DNA of 64,000 bases from Urbifossiella sp046350095 (lineage in GTDB: Bacteria > Planctomycetota > Planctomycetia > Gemmatales > Gemmataceae), in contig JAXMBA010000002.1 in the NCBI GenBank assembly GCA_046350095.1, forward strand, positions 434,001-498,000, read 5' to 3'. How positions within the stretch are numbered: the first letter of the stretch is position 1; every line of letters starts with the position of its first letter. The position numbers and the translations under genes are program-made. Shown here one piece after another: positions 24,173-32,386 of the stretch. Under the pieces are notes generated by a model, which saw only the letters and a list, made by a program, of their open reading frames with translations, had not been told where the DNA came from and did not search any database.

Positions 24173-25015
24173 TCACTTCGTCAGCAAGTCCTCGCTGTAC
24201 GTGCTCTGGTACGCGTACCGCGTCCCCTCGCCGAGGTGGTTCGGCAGCTCCGCCTTCGCGCTCAGCCGGGAGGCGTGGTACCGGCCCACGGCCGGGTCGA
24301 AGTACACGTCGCCGGCCCACAGCATCGGCACCAGCGGCACCTGCTCGCCGGCCGTCTTCGGCGCCGCCTTCAGCGCCGTGCCCACGCCCACCACCAGCAG
24401 CCCGTCCTGCACGCCCTTCGACGTGTACGTCTGCGTGAACTCGTGCGTCTCGCCGGCGCCGAGCGGCGGGTCGAGCTTCAGGCTGAACGCCCGGCTCCAC
24501 GTCTGCCCGGCGGCCGGGGCCGCGTCCGGCATCACCACGCGGAACGGCAGCTCGGCGTGCAGCCGCGCCGCATTGCCGCCCTTCGCCTCCTTCACCTCCA
24601 CGAGCCGGCCCTGCGCGTCCACCGCGACCGTCACCACCGGCCGGTTCAGGTACTCGGCCATCCCCTTGGCGTCGTCGGCGTTGGCCGAGTCGAGCGTGGT
24701 GGTCATGCCGTCCGGCTGGCGGATGTCCCTCTTCAGCGCGGTGATACTCATCTCCAGCGTGGCGACGCCGGCAGGGCTCACGTCCTTCACGACCCACCGG
24801 CGGGTGAGCGCCAGGCTGGTGCGGGTGTCGGACGTGACCGTCTTGTCGGCCTTGTCGTCGAGGGTGGTTTCTTGCACCGCCGTCTGCTGGGCCACCTTGT
24901 AGGTGAACGTCTGGCCGGGCTGCCACTTGAAGCGTGGGGCGGCGTCGGGTTGCGCGACGGCGAGGCCGGCCGCGGTGGCGGCGCCGAGGACGAGTGCGAG
25001 CTTGAGTCGGGTCAT
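24173..25015 (-). CDS. secreted protein of unknown function, DUF6263-like
   Basis: A 280-residue exported protein with a signal peptide (LKLALVLGAATAAGLAVA). The mature part is a beta-rich lipocalin-like or START-like arrangement of strands: FKWQPGQTFTYKVAQQTAV, RRWVVKDVSPAGVATLEM, then GETHEFTQTYTSKG. This resembles the DUF6263 family known mainly from planctomycetes and bacteroidetes, but the match is from memory of its style only. No catalytic motif is visible. The ATG is preceded by GGAGG at 7 bases, and that site is buried in a 10-pair hairpin. Confidence 0.75.
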   Translation of the reverse strand: MTRLKLALVLGAATAAGLAVAQPDAAPRFKWQPGQTFTYKVAQQTAVQETTLDDKADKTVTSDTRTSLALTRRWVVKDVSPAGVATLEMSITALKRDIRQPDGMTTTLDSANADDAKGMAEYLNRPVVTVAVDAQGRLVEVKEAKGGNAARLHAELPFRVVMPDAAPAAGQTWSRAFSLKLDPPLGAGETHEFTQTYTSKGVQDGLLVVGVGTALKAAPKTAGEQVPLVPMLWAGDVYFDPAVGRYHASRLSAKAELPNHLGEGTRYAYQSTYSEDLLTK

Positions 25016-25017
25016 GG

Positions 25018-25040
25018 CCGCGCCTCCGGGGGAGGCGCGG
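25018..25040 (-). promoter_or_regulatory. hairpin that sequesters a ribosome binding site
   Basis: On the minus strand CCGCGCCTCC, CCC, GGAGGCGCGG forms a perfect 10-pair stem with a 3-base loop directly before CC-ATG. The GGAGG of the ribosome binding site lies inside the stem, so translation of the downstream secreted protein should need the stem to open. Confidence 0.65.
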
Positions 25041-25075
25041 GTATAGCGGGGCCGGGGGAACGGGGGAAGGGCAGC

Positions 25076-25138
25076 TGAGCCGGCCCCGTCAGGGGTCGGA
25101 GTGCTTCGCGTGCTCCGACCCCTGACGGGGCCGGCTCA
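25076..25138. repeat. long inverted repeat H, CCCGTCAGGGGT type
   Basis: Perfect 26-base arms 25076-25101 and 25113-25138 flank an 11-base loop. The TGA stop codon of lnt lies in the distal arm (25089-25091), so the last 16 residues of Lnt, from LSRP onward, are encoded by the repeat. Confidence 0.9.
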
Positions 25139-26705
25139 GACGGGCGCCCACCACGCCCACCAGAACCGCCGCCCAGCACGCCCCCGGGAGCCAGTCGCCG
25201 AGCCGCACGTACACCGACTCGCGCCCGTCGATCGGCACCGCCTCGCTCACCACGCCTTCCACCTGTTTCGGCAGCGCCGCCACGACGCGGCCGTCCGGGT
25301 CGATCACCGCGCTGATGCCCATGTTCACGGCGCGGACCACGCTGCGGCGGCACTCCACCGCGCGGAACCGGCACACCGCCAGGTGCTGCTCGTGTTCCTC
25401 GGTGCCGTCGAACCAGCCGTCGTTGGACAGGTTCACGAGGAAGTCCACGCCCGGCCGAGTGCCCTCCCGTTCGACGTAGCGGCGGGCCAGCGACGGGTCC
25501 GAGTCCTCGTAGCAAATGAGGCAGGCGAAGGTGAAGTCCCGGCCTCCGGACACCGCCACGAACCGCGTCCACCGCTGCCCCGGCCGGCACGAGTAGTCGC
25601 CCTCGTACGGCGTGAACGCTTGCAGCCACGGGAACGTGCCGCGGAACGGCACGTACTCGCCGAACGGCACGAGGTGAATCTTGTCGTACCGCCCCGCCTC
25701 CTGCCCCGTCGCGGTCAGCAGCAGCGCCGAGTTGTACTTCCACAGTTCGCCGGCGTCGTACTCGGTGCAGCTGAGGCCGAGTAGCACCGGCACCCGCCAC
25801 TGCTCCCGCGCGAAGTACGCCCGGCAGGCGGCGATCTGCGCCGCGAAGTCGGCCGGCGGCGGGCCGGTCGCGGCGAGCCACTCGCCGGGAAAGCACGTCT
25901 CCGGCCACAAGATCAGGTCGGGCTTCGGGTTCGCCAGCGCGGCGCGGAGGTGGAGCGCGGCGTAAACCTGGCCGAGCGAGCGCCCGTCGGTGTTCTTCTG
26001 GAACTGCGGCACGGTCCCCTGGACGGCCGCGACCACCGGGCCGTCGGCGAACGCGGGATGGTTTAGCCGCACGACGCCGTAGCCGACCGCGGCCGCGAAC
26101 ACGAGCGCGGTGCCGCCCGTCGCCCACACGGGTTTGCGGCGCCCGCGGCTCATCCACCACTCCGCGGCGACGCCGTTCACCGCGGCGACGACCGCGGACA
26201 CCGCGTACACGCCGCCGAGGTCGGCGAGCTGGACCAGCGGCAGGAAGTCGTGCTGCGAGTAGCCGAGGCAGTACCAGCCGAACCCGGCCTTCACGTGGAC
26301 CGCGGCCGGCAGGAAGTCGAACCCCGTTGGGGCGTGCGCCCGCACGTACTCCAGCGCGACCCACACCACCGGCACCGTGACCGCGAGCGGGAATCGGTCC
26401 AGCCGCCGCAGCAGCGCCAGGCCGACGACCCAGTACAGCGGGCACATGACGAGCGCGAGGCCGAGCCACGACACGTACATGGCCGGGTGCGCGACGCGGA
26501 GCCACTGCAGCGCCGGCAGGAAAAACGCGACGCCACCGAGGTACGCGGCGAAGTACCGCCGCCGCCGCGACACGGGGGCGCGGACGAGCGTGAGCCACGG
26601 GGCGAGGGCGACGAACGCGACGGGGCCGAGGTTCAGCGGGAAGAACGCGGCCCACAGCAGCAGGCCGGACGCGACCGCGGGGAGGAACACACGGGGCGGC
26701 TTCAC
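25089..26705 (-). CDS. lnt: apolipoprotein N-acyltransferase
   Basis: A 538-residue inner-membrane enzyme that adds the third acyl chain to lipoproteins. Residues about 5-215 contain several hydrophobic helices; the C-terminal half is a nitrilase-like periplasmic domain with the triad Glu in WPETCFPGEW, Lys in YDKIHLVPFGEY and Cys in LICYEDSDPSLARR. Length is typical. The GTG at 26705 is preferred because AGGAG lies 9 bases upstream; codons farther upstream fall in inverted repeat D. The C-terminal tail after the last membrane helix is encoded by inverted repeat H. Lipoproteins elsewhere in the window are plausible substrates. Confidence 0.92.
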   Translation of the reverse strand: MKPPRVFLPAVASGLLLWAAFFPLNLGPVAFVALAPWLTLVRAPVSRRRRYFAAYLGGVAFFLPALQWLRVAHPAMYVSWLGLALVMCPLYWVVGLALLRRLDRFPLAVTVPVVWVALEYVRAHAPTGFDFLPAAVHVKAGFGWYCLGYSQHDFLPLVQLADLGGVYAVSAVVAAVNGVAAEWWMSRGRRKPVWATGGTALVFAAAVGYGVVRLNHPAFADGPVVAAVQGTVPQFQKNTDGRSLGQVYAALHLRAALANPKPDLILWPETCFPGEWLAATGPPPADFAAQIAACRAYFAREQWRVPVLLGLSCTEYDAGELWKYNSALLLTATGQEAGRYDKIHLVPFGEYVPFRGTFPWLQAFTPYEGDYSCRPGQRWTRFVAVSGGRDFTFACLICYEDSDPSLARRYVEREGTRPGVDFLVNLSNDGWFDGTEEHEQHLAVCRFRAVECRRSVVRAVNMGISAVIDPDGRVVAALPKQVEGVVSEAVPIDGRESVYVRLGDWLPGACWAAVLVGVVGARLSRPRQGSEHAKHSDP

Positions 26706-26740
26706 GCGGGCACTCTCCTGGCGATTGGCTACAGCGGAAG

Positions 26741-26879
26741 CCGGATTAACCACAGAGTCACAGAGAGCACTGAGAAAAGACCGAAGACCGAGACGGAATG
26801 AAGTTGAAAACCAAAATCTTCTCTCGTCTCGGCTTCCTGTCTTCTTTCTGTGCTCTCTGTGACTCTGTGGTTAATCCGG
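26741..26879. repeat. long inverted repeat D, CACAGAG family
   Basis: The outer 30 bases, 26741-26770 and 26850-26879, are perfectly complementary; the inner 40 or so bases of each side pair imperfectly. The arm repeats CACAGAG. The TAA stop of moeA (26871-26873) is in the distal arm. Confidence 0.9.
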
Positions 26880-28070
26880 TTTTCCGATCAAGACGACCGG
26901 CACCGGCGTCCCCGCGTCGTACCGCGCATCGCCCGCCGGTAGCACCAGCAGCGCGTCCGCTGGCGCCATGCCGCGCAGGTCGGGCGCGCTGCCGCCGTCC
27001 AGCGGCCGCACTGCCCAGCCGACGGCCGCGGGTTCGAGCTTCGCCGGCCGGTAGGTCGGCCGGTCGTTCGACTCTGCTACCGCCGCGGCGAGCGGCAGGT
27101 GTACCGTGCGCGGGCCGGGGTCGGCGTGGCCGGCCATCTTCCGCAGCGCCGGCCGCACGAACAGCTCGAAGCACACCAGCGCGCTGACGGGGTTGCCCGG
27201 CAGGCCGAAGACGAGGGTGTCGCCGCGGGTGCCGAACAGGAGCGGCTTCCCCGGCTTCATCCGCACCTTGTGGAAGTGCGCCGTGACGCCTAATTCGGCG
27301 AGCACGCCGGGCACGAGGTCGAACTTCCCCGCCGACACGCCGCCGGCGACGAGGACGACGTGGGCGTGGTGGAACGCCTTGCCGATGGTCACGGACAGCG
27401 ACTCGCGGATGTCGCGGGCGATGCCGAAGTCGAACGCGACGCCGCTCGCCGACACCAGACCCGCGAGCAGCGAGCCGTTCGAGTTGCGAATCTGCCCCGG
27501 GCCGGGAGTCTCGGCCGGGGCAACGAGTTCGTCGCCGGTCGCGACCACGGCGGCAACCGGAGCCTGATACAGCAACGCCTCGACGCACCCGACGCTCGCC
27601 AGTACACCGGCGACCGCGGCCGTCAGCGCACTCCCCGCGGGTACGACGACCTCGCCCGCCCGCATTTCGGATCCTCGACGGTAAACCCACGCCCCCGGCC
27701 GCGGTGCCGCGTTGATCCGTACACGGTCGCCGGCCGCGGTCGTATCCTCTTGCATCACCACGGAGTCGGCGCCGGCCGGGATCGGGGCGCCGGTGTAGAT
27801 GCGGGCGCATTCACCGGGGCCGATCTCCTTCTGCGGCACGGCGCCGGCCGGGACCTCCTCCACAACGCGAAGTTCAGTGTCGAACCGATCGGCCGAGCGG
27901 ACGGCGTACCCGTCGCGCAGCGATTTGTCGAACGGCGGTGAGTCGCGGTCGGCGGTTACGTCCGCGGCGATGATGCCGCCGACGTGCCCCGGCCGGCGCT
28001 CGAACTTCACCGGCGGGAGCGGCCGGGCGCGGGCGAGGACTTCGGCGAGGGCGTCGGCCACCTCCAGCAT
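26871..28070 (-). CDS. moeA: molybdopterin molybdotransferase
   Basis: A 399-residue enzyme that inserts molybdate into adenylated molybdopterin. Typical blocks are visible: PPFDKSLRDGYAVRSADRF near the N-terminus, GPGECARIYTGAPIPAGAD, the central MoCF_biosynth domain with VATGDELV and NSNGSLL, VLVAGGVSAGKFD, and GLPGNPVSALVCFELFVRP. The C-terminal beta domain is complete. ATG 28070 is chosen because GGAGG ends 8 bases upstream; an in-frame GTG three codons earlier overlaps that site. The final two codons and stop belong to inverted repeat D. No other molybdenum cofactor genes lie nearby. Confidence 0.92.
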   Translation of the reverse strand: MLEVADALAEVLARARPLPPVKFERRPGHVGGIIAADVTADRDSPPFDKSLRDGYAVRSADRFDTELRVVEEVPAGAVPQKEIGPGECARIYTGAPIPAGADSVVMQEDTTAAGDRVRINAAPRPGAWVYRRGSEMRAGEVVVPAGSALTAAVAGVLASVGCVEALLYQAPVAAVVATGDELVAPAETPGPGQIRNSNGSLLAGLVSASGVAFDFGIARDIRESLSVTIGKAFHHAHVVLVAGGVSAGKFDLVPGVLAELGVTAHFHKVRMKPGKPLLFGTRGDTLVFGLPGNPVSALVCFELFVRPALRKMAGHADPGPRTVHLPLAAAVAESNDRPTYRPAKLEPAAVGWAVRPLDGGSAPDLRGMAPADALLVLPAGDARYDAGTPVPVVLIGKPD

Positions 28071-28311
28071 CGCGGGCACCTCCGGGGTAGCGATTTTACC
28101 GCCCGTACGGCCGCCCCCGCCACCCCAGCCCCGGCGGCCGCACAGCTTGCCGGGCTTTCCTTTTTACAAAGCAAGCGCCGGCCGCGCCCAAAGCCCCCAA
28201 ACTCGCGCAATCTGGCGAATTGAAGCGGGATGCGCCGACCTTGCCGGCTGTAACGCGCCAGGACCGGTTTTCCGGGTTGTGGCGCCGCCCGAATCCGGTT
28301 GGCGCCCCATT

Positions 28312-28340
28312 GGCACGGATTAGGCTTAACCCGTAGACGG
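28312..28340 (+). promoter_or_regulatory. possible sigma-54 (or sigma-70) promoter
   Basis: TGGCACG at 28312-28318 followed by GC at 28325-28326 gives the exact GG/GC spacing of a -24/-12 sigma-54 promoter, with AG in place of the usual TT. The same bases could be read as a sigma-70 -35 (TTGGCA at 28311) with TAGACG 18 bases on. It lies 26-55 bases before the ATG at 28366. Confidence 0.4.
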
Positions 28341-28365
28341 TGACCGACCCCGCACGGAGACCACC

Positions 28366-29346
28366 ATGAGACTTCACCTACCCGCCCTCGCCGTCGCCGC
28401 GGCCGGTCTGCTGGGGTCCGCGACCCCGGCGCAGGCCGCCTGGAACAACGTCTTCCAGGTGTGCTGCAACGACTGCAACCGCCCCCGCGCGGCGTACTAC
28501 GCCCCCGCCCCAGCCCCCGCCGCGTGCCCGGCCCCGTGCCCGCAGCCGGAGGTGCGCGTCAGCTACGTGCAGCGCTGCTACTACCAGCCGGTGACGGAGT
28601 ACGTCCGCCGCAGCTACTACGAGCCGGTGACGAAGAACGTGACCAGCTACTACTACGAGCCGGTGACGGAGTACAAGTACACGACCTACTACGACCCCTG
28701 CACCGGCTGCCCGCAGAAGGTGTGCACGCCGACGACCTCGTACCGGATGCGGTCGAAGTGCAACGCGGTGACGAGCTACGTCGAGCGGTGCGCGATGGTG
28801 CCGGTCACCACGCTGCGGCCGGTGACGGTGCAGCAGCCGGTGGTGTCGTACTACTACCCGCCGGCGCCGGCGTGCGACGCCTGCCCGCCGGGCGCCGGCA
28901 TCGCCCCGCCGCAAGGGCCGTCGGTGAACGAGCTGCGGAGCCCGCCGGCCGTGGTCCCGGGCGCCGGCGAGAACCTGCCGGCCCAGCAGCTGCCGACCGG
29001 CCCCAACACGTCGTTCCCGAAGGCCGGCCCGGTGGTGAGCCCGACCACGCCGCGGCTCCGCCCCGACCGCACGACCTCGCTCAGCCGCGAGGTGACGGTC
29101 CGCGGGGAAGTCGTGGAGCGCGACCAGACGACCCCGCGCGGCGCCGCCCGGCTGGTGTTCGTGAACGCCGCCGACCAGACCAAGCGTGAGTACGCCACGG
29201 CCAACGGCTTCGGCGAGTTCGACCTGCGGCTGCCGGCCGGCAACTGGTACGTCTACCTCGGCGGCAGCGACGGCCGGGCCACCTTTCACAAGCAGGTGAC
29301 CGTCGGCGACCGCGACACGGTGGACTACCGCGTCGTGAGCCGGTAA
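28366..29346 (+). CDS. secreted Tyr-rich repeat protein with carboxypeptidase-regulatory-like end
   Basis: A 326-residue exported protein with a signal peptide (LPALAVAAAGLLGSATPAQA). Residues about 65-160 hold repeats of YYxPVT-type elements (CYYQPVTEYV, SYYEPVTKNV, YYYEPVTEYK) interspersed with cysteines, a style found in planctomycete wall or surface proteins. After a Pro-rich linker, residues about 235-326 form one beta-sandwich (VTVRGEVVERDQ, FDLRLPAGNWYVYLGGSDG), like carboxypeptidase-regulatory domains. Cross-linked tyrosines or disulfides could make it a structural wall component; this is inference. The ATG follows GGAGACC. Confidence 0.75.
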   Translation: MRLHLPALAVAAAGLLGSATPAQAAWNNVFQVCCNDCNRPRAAYYAPAPAPAACPAPCPQPEVRVSYVQRCYYQPVTEYVRRSYYEPVTKNVTSYYYEPVTEYKYTTYYDPCTGCPQKVCTPTTSYRMRSKCNAVTSYVERCAMVPVTTLRPVTVQQPVVSYYYPPAPACDACPPGAGIAPPQGPSVNELRSPPAVVPGAGENLPAQQLPTGPNTSFPKAGPVVSPTTPRLRPDRTTSLSREVTVRGEVVERDQTTPRGAARLVFVNAADQTKREYATANGFGEFDLRLPAGNWYVYLGGSDGRATFHKQVTVGDRDTVDYRVVSR

Positions 29347-29366
29347 CAGTAGCCGTACCGCTCGCC

Positions 29367-29404
29367 GCGAAGCCCGGGGACGGCGTCCCCGGGCTTCGCC
29401 CGTT
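29367..29404 (+). terminator. rho-independent terminator
   Basis: GCGAAGCCCGGGGA (29367-29380) pairs perfectly with 29386-29399 around a 5-base loop and is followed by CCGTTTT. It lies 20 bases after the stop codon of the Tyr-rich protein gene. Confidence 0.75.
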
Positions 29405-29415
29405 TTGGAGCCCGC

Positions 29416-30645
29416 ATGTCCCGCCTCGCCCTCGCCCCGCTGTTGCTCCTCGCCGGCGTCGCCGCGGCCGAAGACTGGCCCGCCTGGCGCGGCCCCCGCG
29501 GCGACGGCACCGTCGCCGACTCCGGCTACCCCCTCGCCTGGACCGCCACGCAGAACATCAAGTGGAAGTTCCCGATCAACGGCTCGGGGCACTCGTCGCC
29601 GGTCGTCAGCAAGGGGAAAGTCTTCATCACGTCCTGCTTCGAGGGGGAGCGGAAGCGAGTCCTCCACTGCCTCGACCGCGCTACCGGGAAGGAACTGTGG
29701 CAACGCGTCGCCGTGACGGCCGAGCTGGAGCGGAAGCACGGCGAGAACAGCTGGGCGAGTTCCACCCCCGCCGCCGACGGCGAGCGCGTGTACGTCACCT
29801 TCCTCGACCGCCCGAAACTCCGCGTCTTCTGTTACGACACCGCCGGCACGCTGCTGTGGGAGAAGACGCCCGGCGAGTTCCACTCGCAGCACGGCTTCAG
29901 CAGCCCGCCGGTGCTGTACAGGGACCTGGTGATCGTGAACGGCGACCAGGACGCGCCGAAGGGCCAGGCGGCGTACATCGTGGCGCTCGACCGCGCCACC
30001 GGCGCCGAGCGCTGGCGCGCCGACCGGCCGAACAAGCTGCGGTCGTACTGCCCGCCGACGGTCGTGGACGCGGCCGGCCGCAAGCAACTGGTGCTGACCG
30101 GCAGCAAGTGCGTCGCCGGCTACGACCCCGACACCGGCAAGCAGCTGTGGCTCGTGGACGGCCCGACGGAGCAGTTCGTCTCCAGCATGGTGTTGCACGA
30201 CGGCGTACTGCTGCTGACGGCCGGCTTCCCCAAACACTGGGTCATGGCCATCGACCCCGCCGGCAGCGGCAACGTCACCAGGAGCCACGTGCTGTGGTCG
30301 AAGCCGAACGAGGGCGGCTACGTGCCGAGCCCCGTGGCCCACGGCGGGAATCTCTTTCTCGTGGACGACCGCGGCGTCGCCAGCTGCTGGGACGTGAAGA
30401 CGGGTACGCAGCGGTGGAAGGAGCGGCTCGGCGGCGTCGGCCACCACGCTTCCGCGGTGGCCGCCGACGGACGGGTGTACTTCACCGCCGACGACGGGGT
30501 GACGACGGTGGTGCGGGCGTCGGCCGAGTACGAGGTGCTGGCGCGGAACCCGCTCGGCGAGAAGGTGTTCGCGTCGCCGGCGTTCAGCGACCGTGAGGTG
30601 TTCGTCCGCGGCGAGAAGCACCTGTTCTGCATCGGGGCGCGCTGA
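29416..30645 (+). CDS. exported PQQ-type beta-propeller protein
   Basis: A 409-residue exported protein with a signal peptide (about residues 1-18) directly followed by DWPAWRGPRGDG, the usual start of planctomycete PQQ-like propellers. Blades of the AxDxxTGxxxW type follow (CLDRATGKELWQ, ALDRATGAERWR, YDPDTGKQLWL, WDVKTGTQRWK). BamB and alcohol dehydrogenases share the fold, but no PQQ-binding or calcium residues of dehydrogenases are evident, so it is probably a binding or scaffold protein. A paralogue lies at 35254. The ATG lies 12 bases beyond the terminator of the previous gene. Confidence 0.85.
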   Translation: MSRLALAPLLLLAGVAAAEDWPAWRGPRGDGTVADSGYPLAWTATQNIKWKFPINGSGHSSPVVSKGKVFITSCFEGERKRVLHCLDRATGKELWQRVAVTAELERKHGENSWASSTPAADGERVYVTFLDRPKLRVFCYDTAGTLLWEKTPGEFHSQHGFSSPPVLYRDLVIVNGDQDAPKGQAAYIVALDRATGAERWRADRPNKLRSYCPPTVVDAAGRKQLVLTGSKCVAGYDPDTGKQLWLVDGPTEQFVSSMVLHDGVLLLTAGFPKHWVMAIDPAGSGNVTRSHVLWSKPNEGGYVPSPVAHGGNLFLVDDRGVASCWDVKTGTQRWKERLGGVGHHASAVAADGRVYFTADDGVTTVVRASAEYEVLARNPLGEKVFASPAFSDREVFVRGEKHLFCIGAR

Positions 30646-30679
30646 CGCCGGAGTTGAATTCACGACCGGAGGCACGGTA

Positions 30680-31702
30680 ATGGTGCGCATCGGGATTGTC
30701 GGCATCGGCTTCATGGGCCGCATCCACTACCTCGCGGCCCAGCGGCTCACCGGCGCGACGGTTGCCGCGGTTTGCAGCCGCGACCCCGCCAAGCTCGCCG
30801 GCGACTGGACGCACACCCGCGGCAACTTCGGCCCCGAGCCCGGCCGCGTGGATTTGACCGGCGTGAAGACGTACTCCGCCTTCGCCGACATGCTCGCCGA
30901 CCCCGACATCGACCTCATTGACGTCTGCACTGTCACCGACCAGCACACCCCGCTGGCGCTCCAGGCGCTCGCCGCCGGCAAGCACGTGCTCGTCGAGAAG
31001 GCCATCGCCCTCTCCCCCGCCGACGCCGACGCGATGGTCGCCGCCGCGAAGAAGGCCGGCAAGCTGCTGATGGTGGCGCACGTGCTGCCGTTCTTCCCCG
31101 AGTTCAAGTACGCGGCCGAGGCCGTGCGCGGCGGGCAGTACGGCAAGCTCCTCGGGGCGCACTTCAAGCGCGTCATCGCCGTGCCCGACTGGTCCGCCGA
31201 CATCGCCGACGCCGCCAAGACCGGCGGCCCGGCCGTGGACCTGCACATCCACGACACGCACTTCATCGGCCTCGTCTGCGGCGTGCCGAGGGAGGTGTTC
31301 GCCGTGGGCACGGTGGCGAACGGCGCGGTGACGTACCTGACCACGTCGTACCTGTACGGCCCCGGCGGCCCGGCGGTGACGTGTTCGAGCGGCGCCGTGT
31401 GCATGAGCGGCCGACCGTTCACGCACGGGTTCGAGATCTACCTGGAGAAGGCGAGCCTGCTCTACGACGCCGGCGGCCAACCGCTGACGCTCCTCACCGC
31501 CGACGGCAAGGCGACGCAGCCCGCCCTGGCCGGCGGCGGCGACCCGCTGGCGGCGTTCACCGACGAGTTGCAGGCCGCGGCCGACGGCGTGAAGGCGGGG
31601 GCGGAGCCCGACCTGCTCAGCGGCCAGCTGGCGCGCGACGCGCTGGTGCTGTGCCACCGCGAGATCGAGTCGGTGAAGACGGGCCGCGCCGTCGCGGTGT
31701 AG
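30680..31702 (+). CDS. Gfo/Idh/MocA family oxidoreductase
   Basis: A 340-residue NAD(P)-dependent sugar dehydrogenase-like protein. The Rossmann fold starts at once (IGIVGIGFMGRIHYLAA), followed by DVCTVTDQHTPLALQALAAGKHV and the motif EKAIAL, in which Lys is the family's catalytic EKP-type lysine. The second domain has HIHDTHFIGLVCG, matching the usual D-x-x-x-H substrate site. The substrate is unknown; carbohydrates or inositols are usual. There is no signal peptide. The ATG follows CCGGAGG. It lies 34 bases after the PQQ propeller gene and may be cotranscribed. Confidence 0.88.
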   Translation: MVRIGIVGIGFMGRIHYLAAQRLTGATVAAVCSRDPAKLAGDWTHTRGNFGPEPGRVDLTGVKTYSAFADMLADPDIDLIDVCTVTDQHTPLALQALAAGKHVLVEKAIALSPADADAMVAAAKKAGKLLMVAHVLPFFPEFKYAAEAVRGGQYGKLLGAHFKRVIAVPDWSADIADAAKTGGPAVDLHIHDTHFIGLVCGVPREVFAVGTVANGAVTYLTTSYLYGPGGPAVTCSSGAVCMSGRPFTHGFEIYLEKASLLYDAGGQPLTLLTADGKATQPALAGGGDPLAAFTDELQAAADGVKAGAEPDLLSGQLARDALVLCHREIESVKTGRAVAV

Positions 31703-31779
31703 CGTCGAAACACGTCTTGACACCCCGGCCGCGCCGCGGCATACGGCCGCGATCCAACGCTGCGTTCGGGGGGAATCGG

Positions 31780-32283
31780 ATGCGTCGCCTGCTGGCGGCC
31801 GCGGCGCTCGGCGTCGCGGCCGGGACGGCTTCAGCCCAGACCGGCACCGCAACCGGCACCACGACGACCTCGCGCCCCGGCGGCGGGTCGTCGATGCCGG
31901 GCCAGGTCGTCAGCACGGGCGTCAACCTGGCCGGGTCGGCGCCGCAGCCGGTGGGCTCGCCGGTTGGCTCGCCGGTGGGCACGCCGCTGCCCCCGGCCGG
32001 CACGCCCATCACCCGCCCCTACGACCCGAGCCGGCCCAACGACGTGTTCCGCGGCACCGGCCTGAGCCCGAAGCAGGTGATCGCGCCGATCTCGGCGTTC
32101 CCGCCGCTGCCGGGGCAGGAGAAGAACCTGATCGACCGGATGTACGACAAGCTCGACTCGGTGTGGAGCTTCAACATCTTCGCCCGCCAGGCCGAGCCGC
32201 TGGAGCGGCCGCCGACGGTGACGCCCGGCATCTTCCGCCGCAACCGCGAGCGGCACGACGACCGCATGTGGCGGCGCGACTAG
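31780..32283 (+). CDS. exported protein of unknown function
   Basis: A 167-residue protein with a signal peptide (LLAAAALGVAAGTASA) followed by a Thr/Gly/Pro-rich low-complexity stretch containing PVGSPVGSPVGTPLPPAG, then a more ordered end (EKNLIDRMYDKLDSVWSFNIF, TPGIFRRNRERHDDRMWRRD). No family is recognised. The ATG follows GGGGGGAA. The 3' end faces the cytochrome gene across inverted repeat E. Confidence 0.65.
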   Translation: MRRLLAAAALGVAAGTASAQTGTATGTTTTSRPGGGSSMPGQVVSTGVNLAGSAPQPVGSPVGSPVGTPLPPAGTPITRPYDPSRPNDVFRGTGLSPKQVIAPISAFPPLPGQEKNLIDRMYDKLDSVWSFNIFARQAEPLERPPTVTPGIFRRNRERHDDRMWRRD

Positions 32284-32290
32284 CAGCCGA

Positions 32291-32379
32291 AATGACCAAT
32301 TCCCGATGACCCACCAACGACCAAGGAAAGCCGGCGGCTTCTTCCTTGGTCATTGGTGGGTCATCGGGAATTGGTCATT
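32291..32379. repeat. long inverted repeat E, AATGACC family
   Basis: Arms 32291-32328 and 32342-32379 are complementary at 37 of 38 positions around 13 bases. The AATGACC, ATGACCCACCAA and GACCAAGGA elements are shared with repeat C. It lies between convergent stop codons, 7 bases from each gene. Confidence 0.92.
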
Positions 32380-32386
32380 CCCGGAG

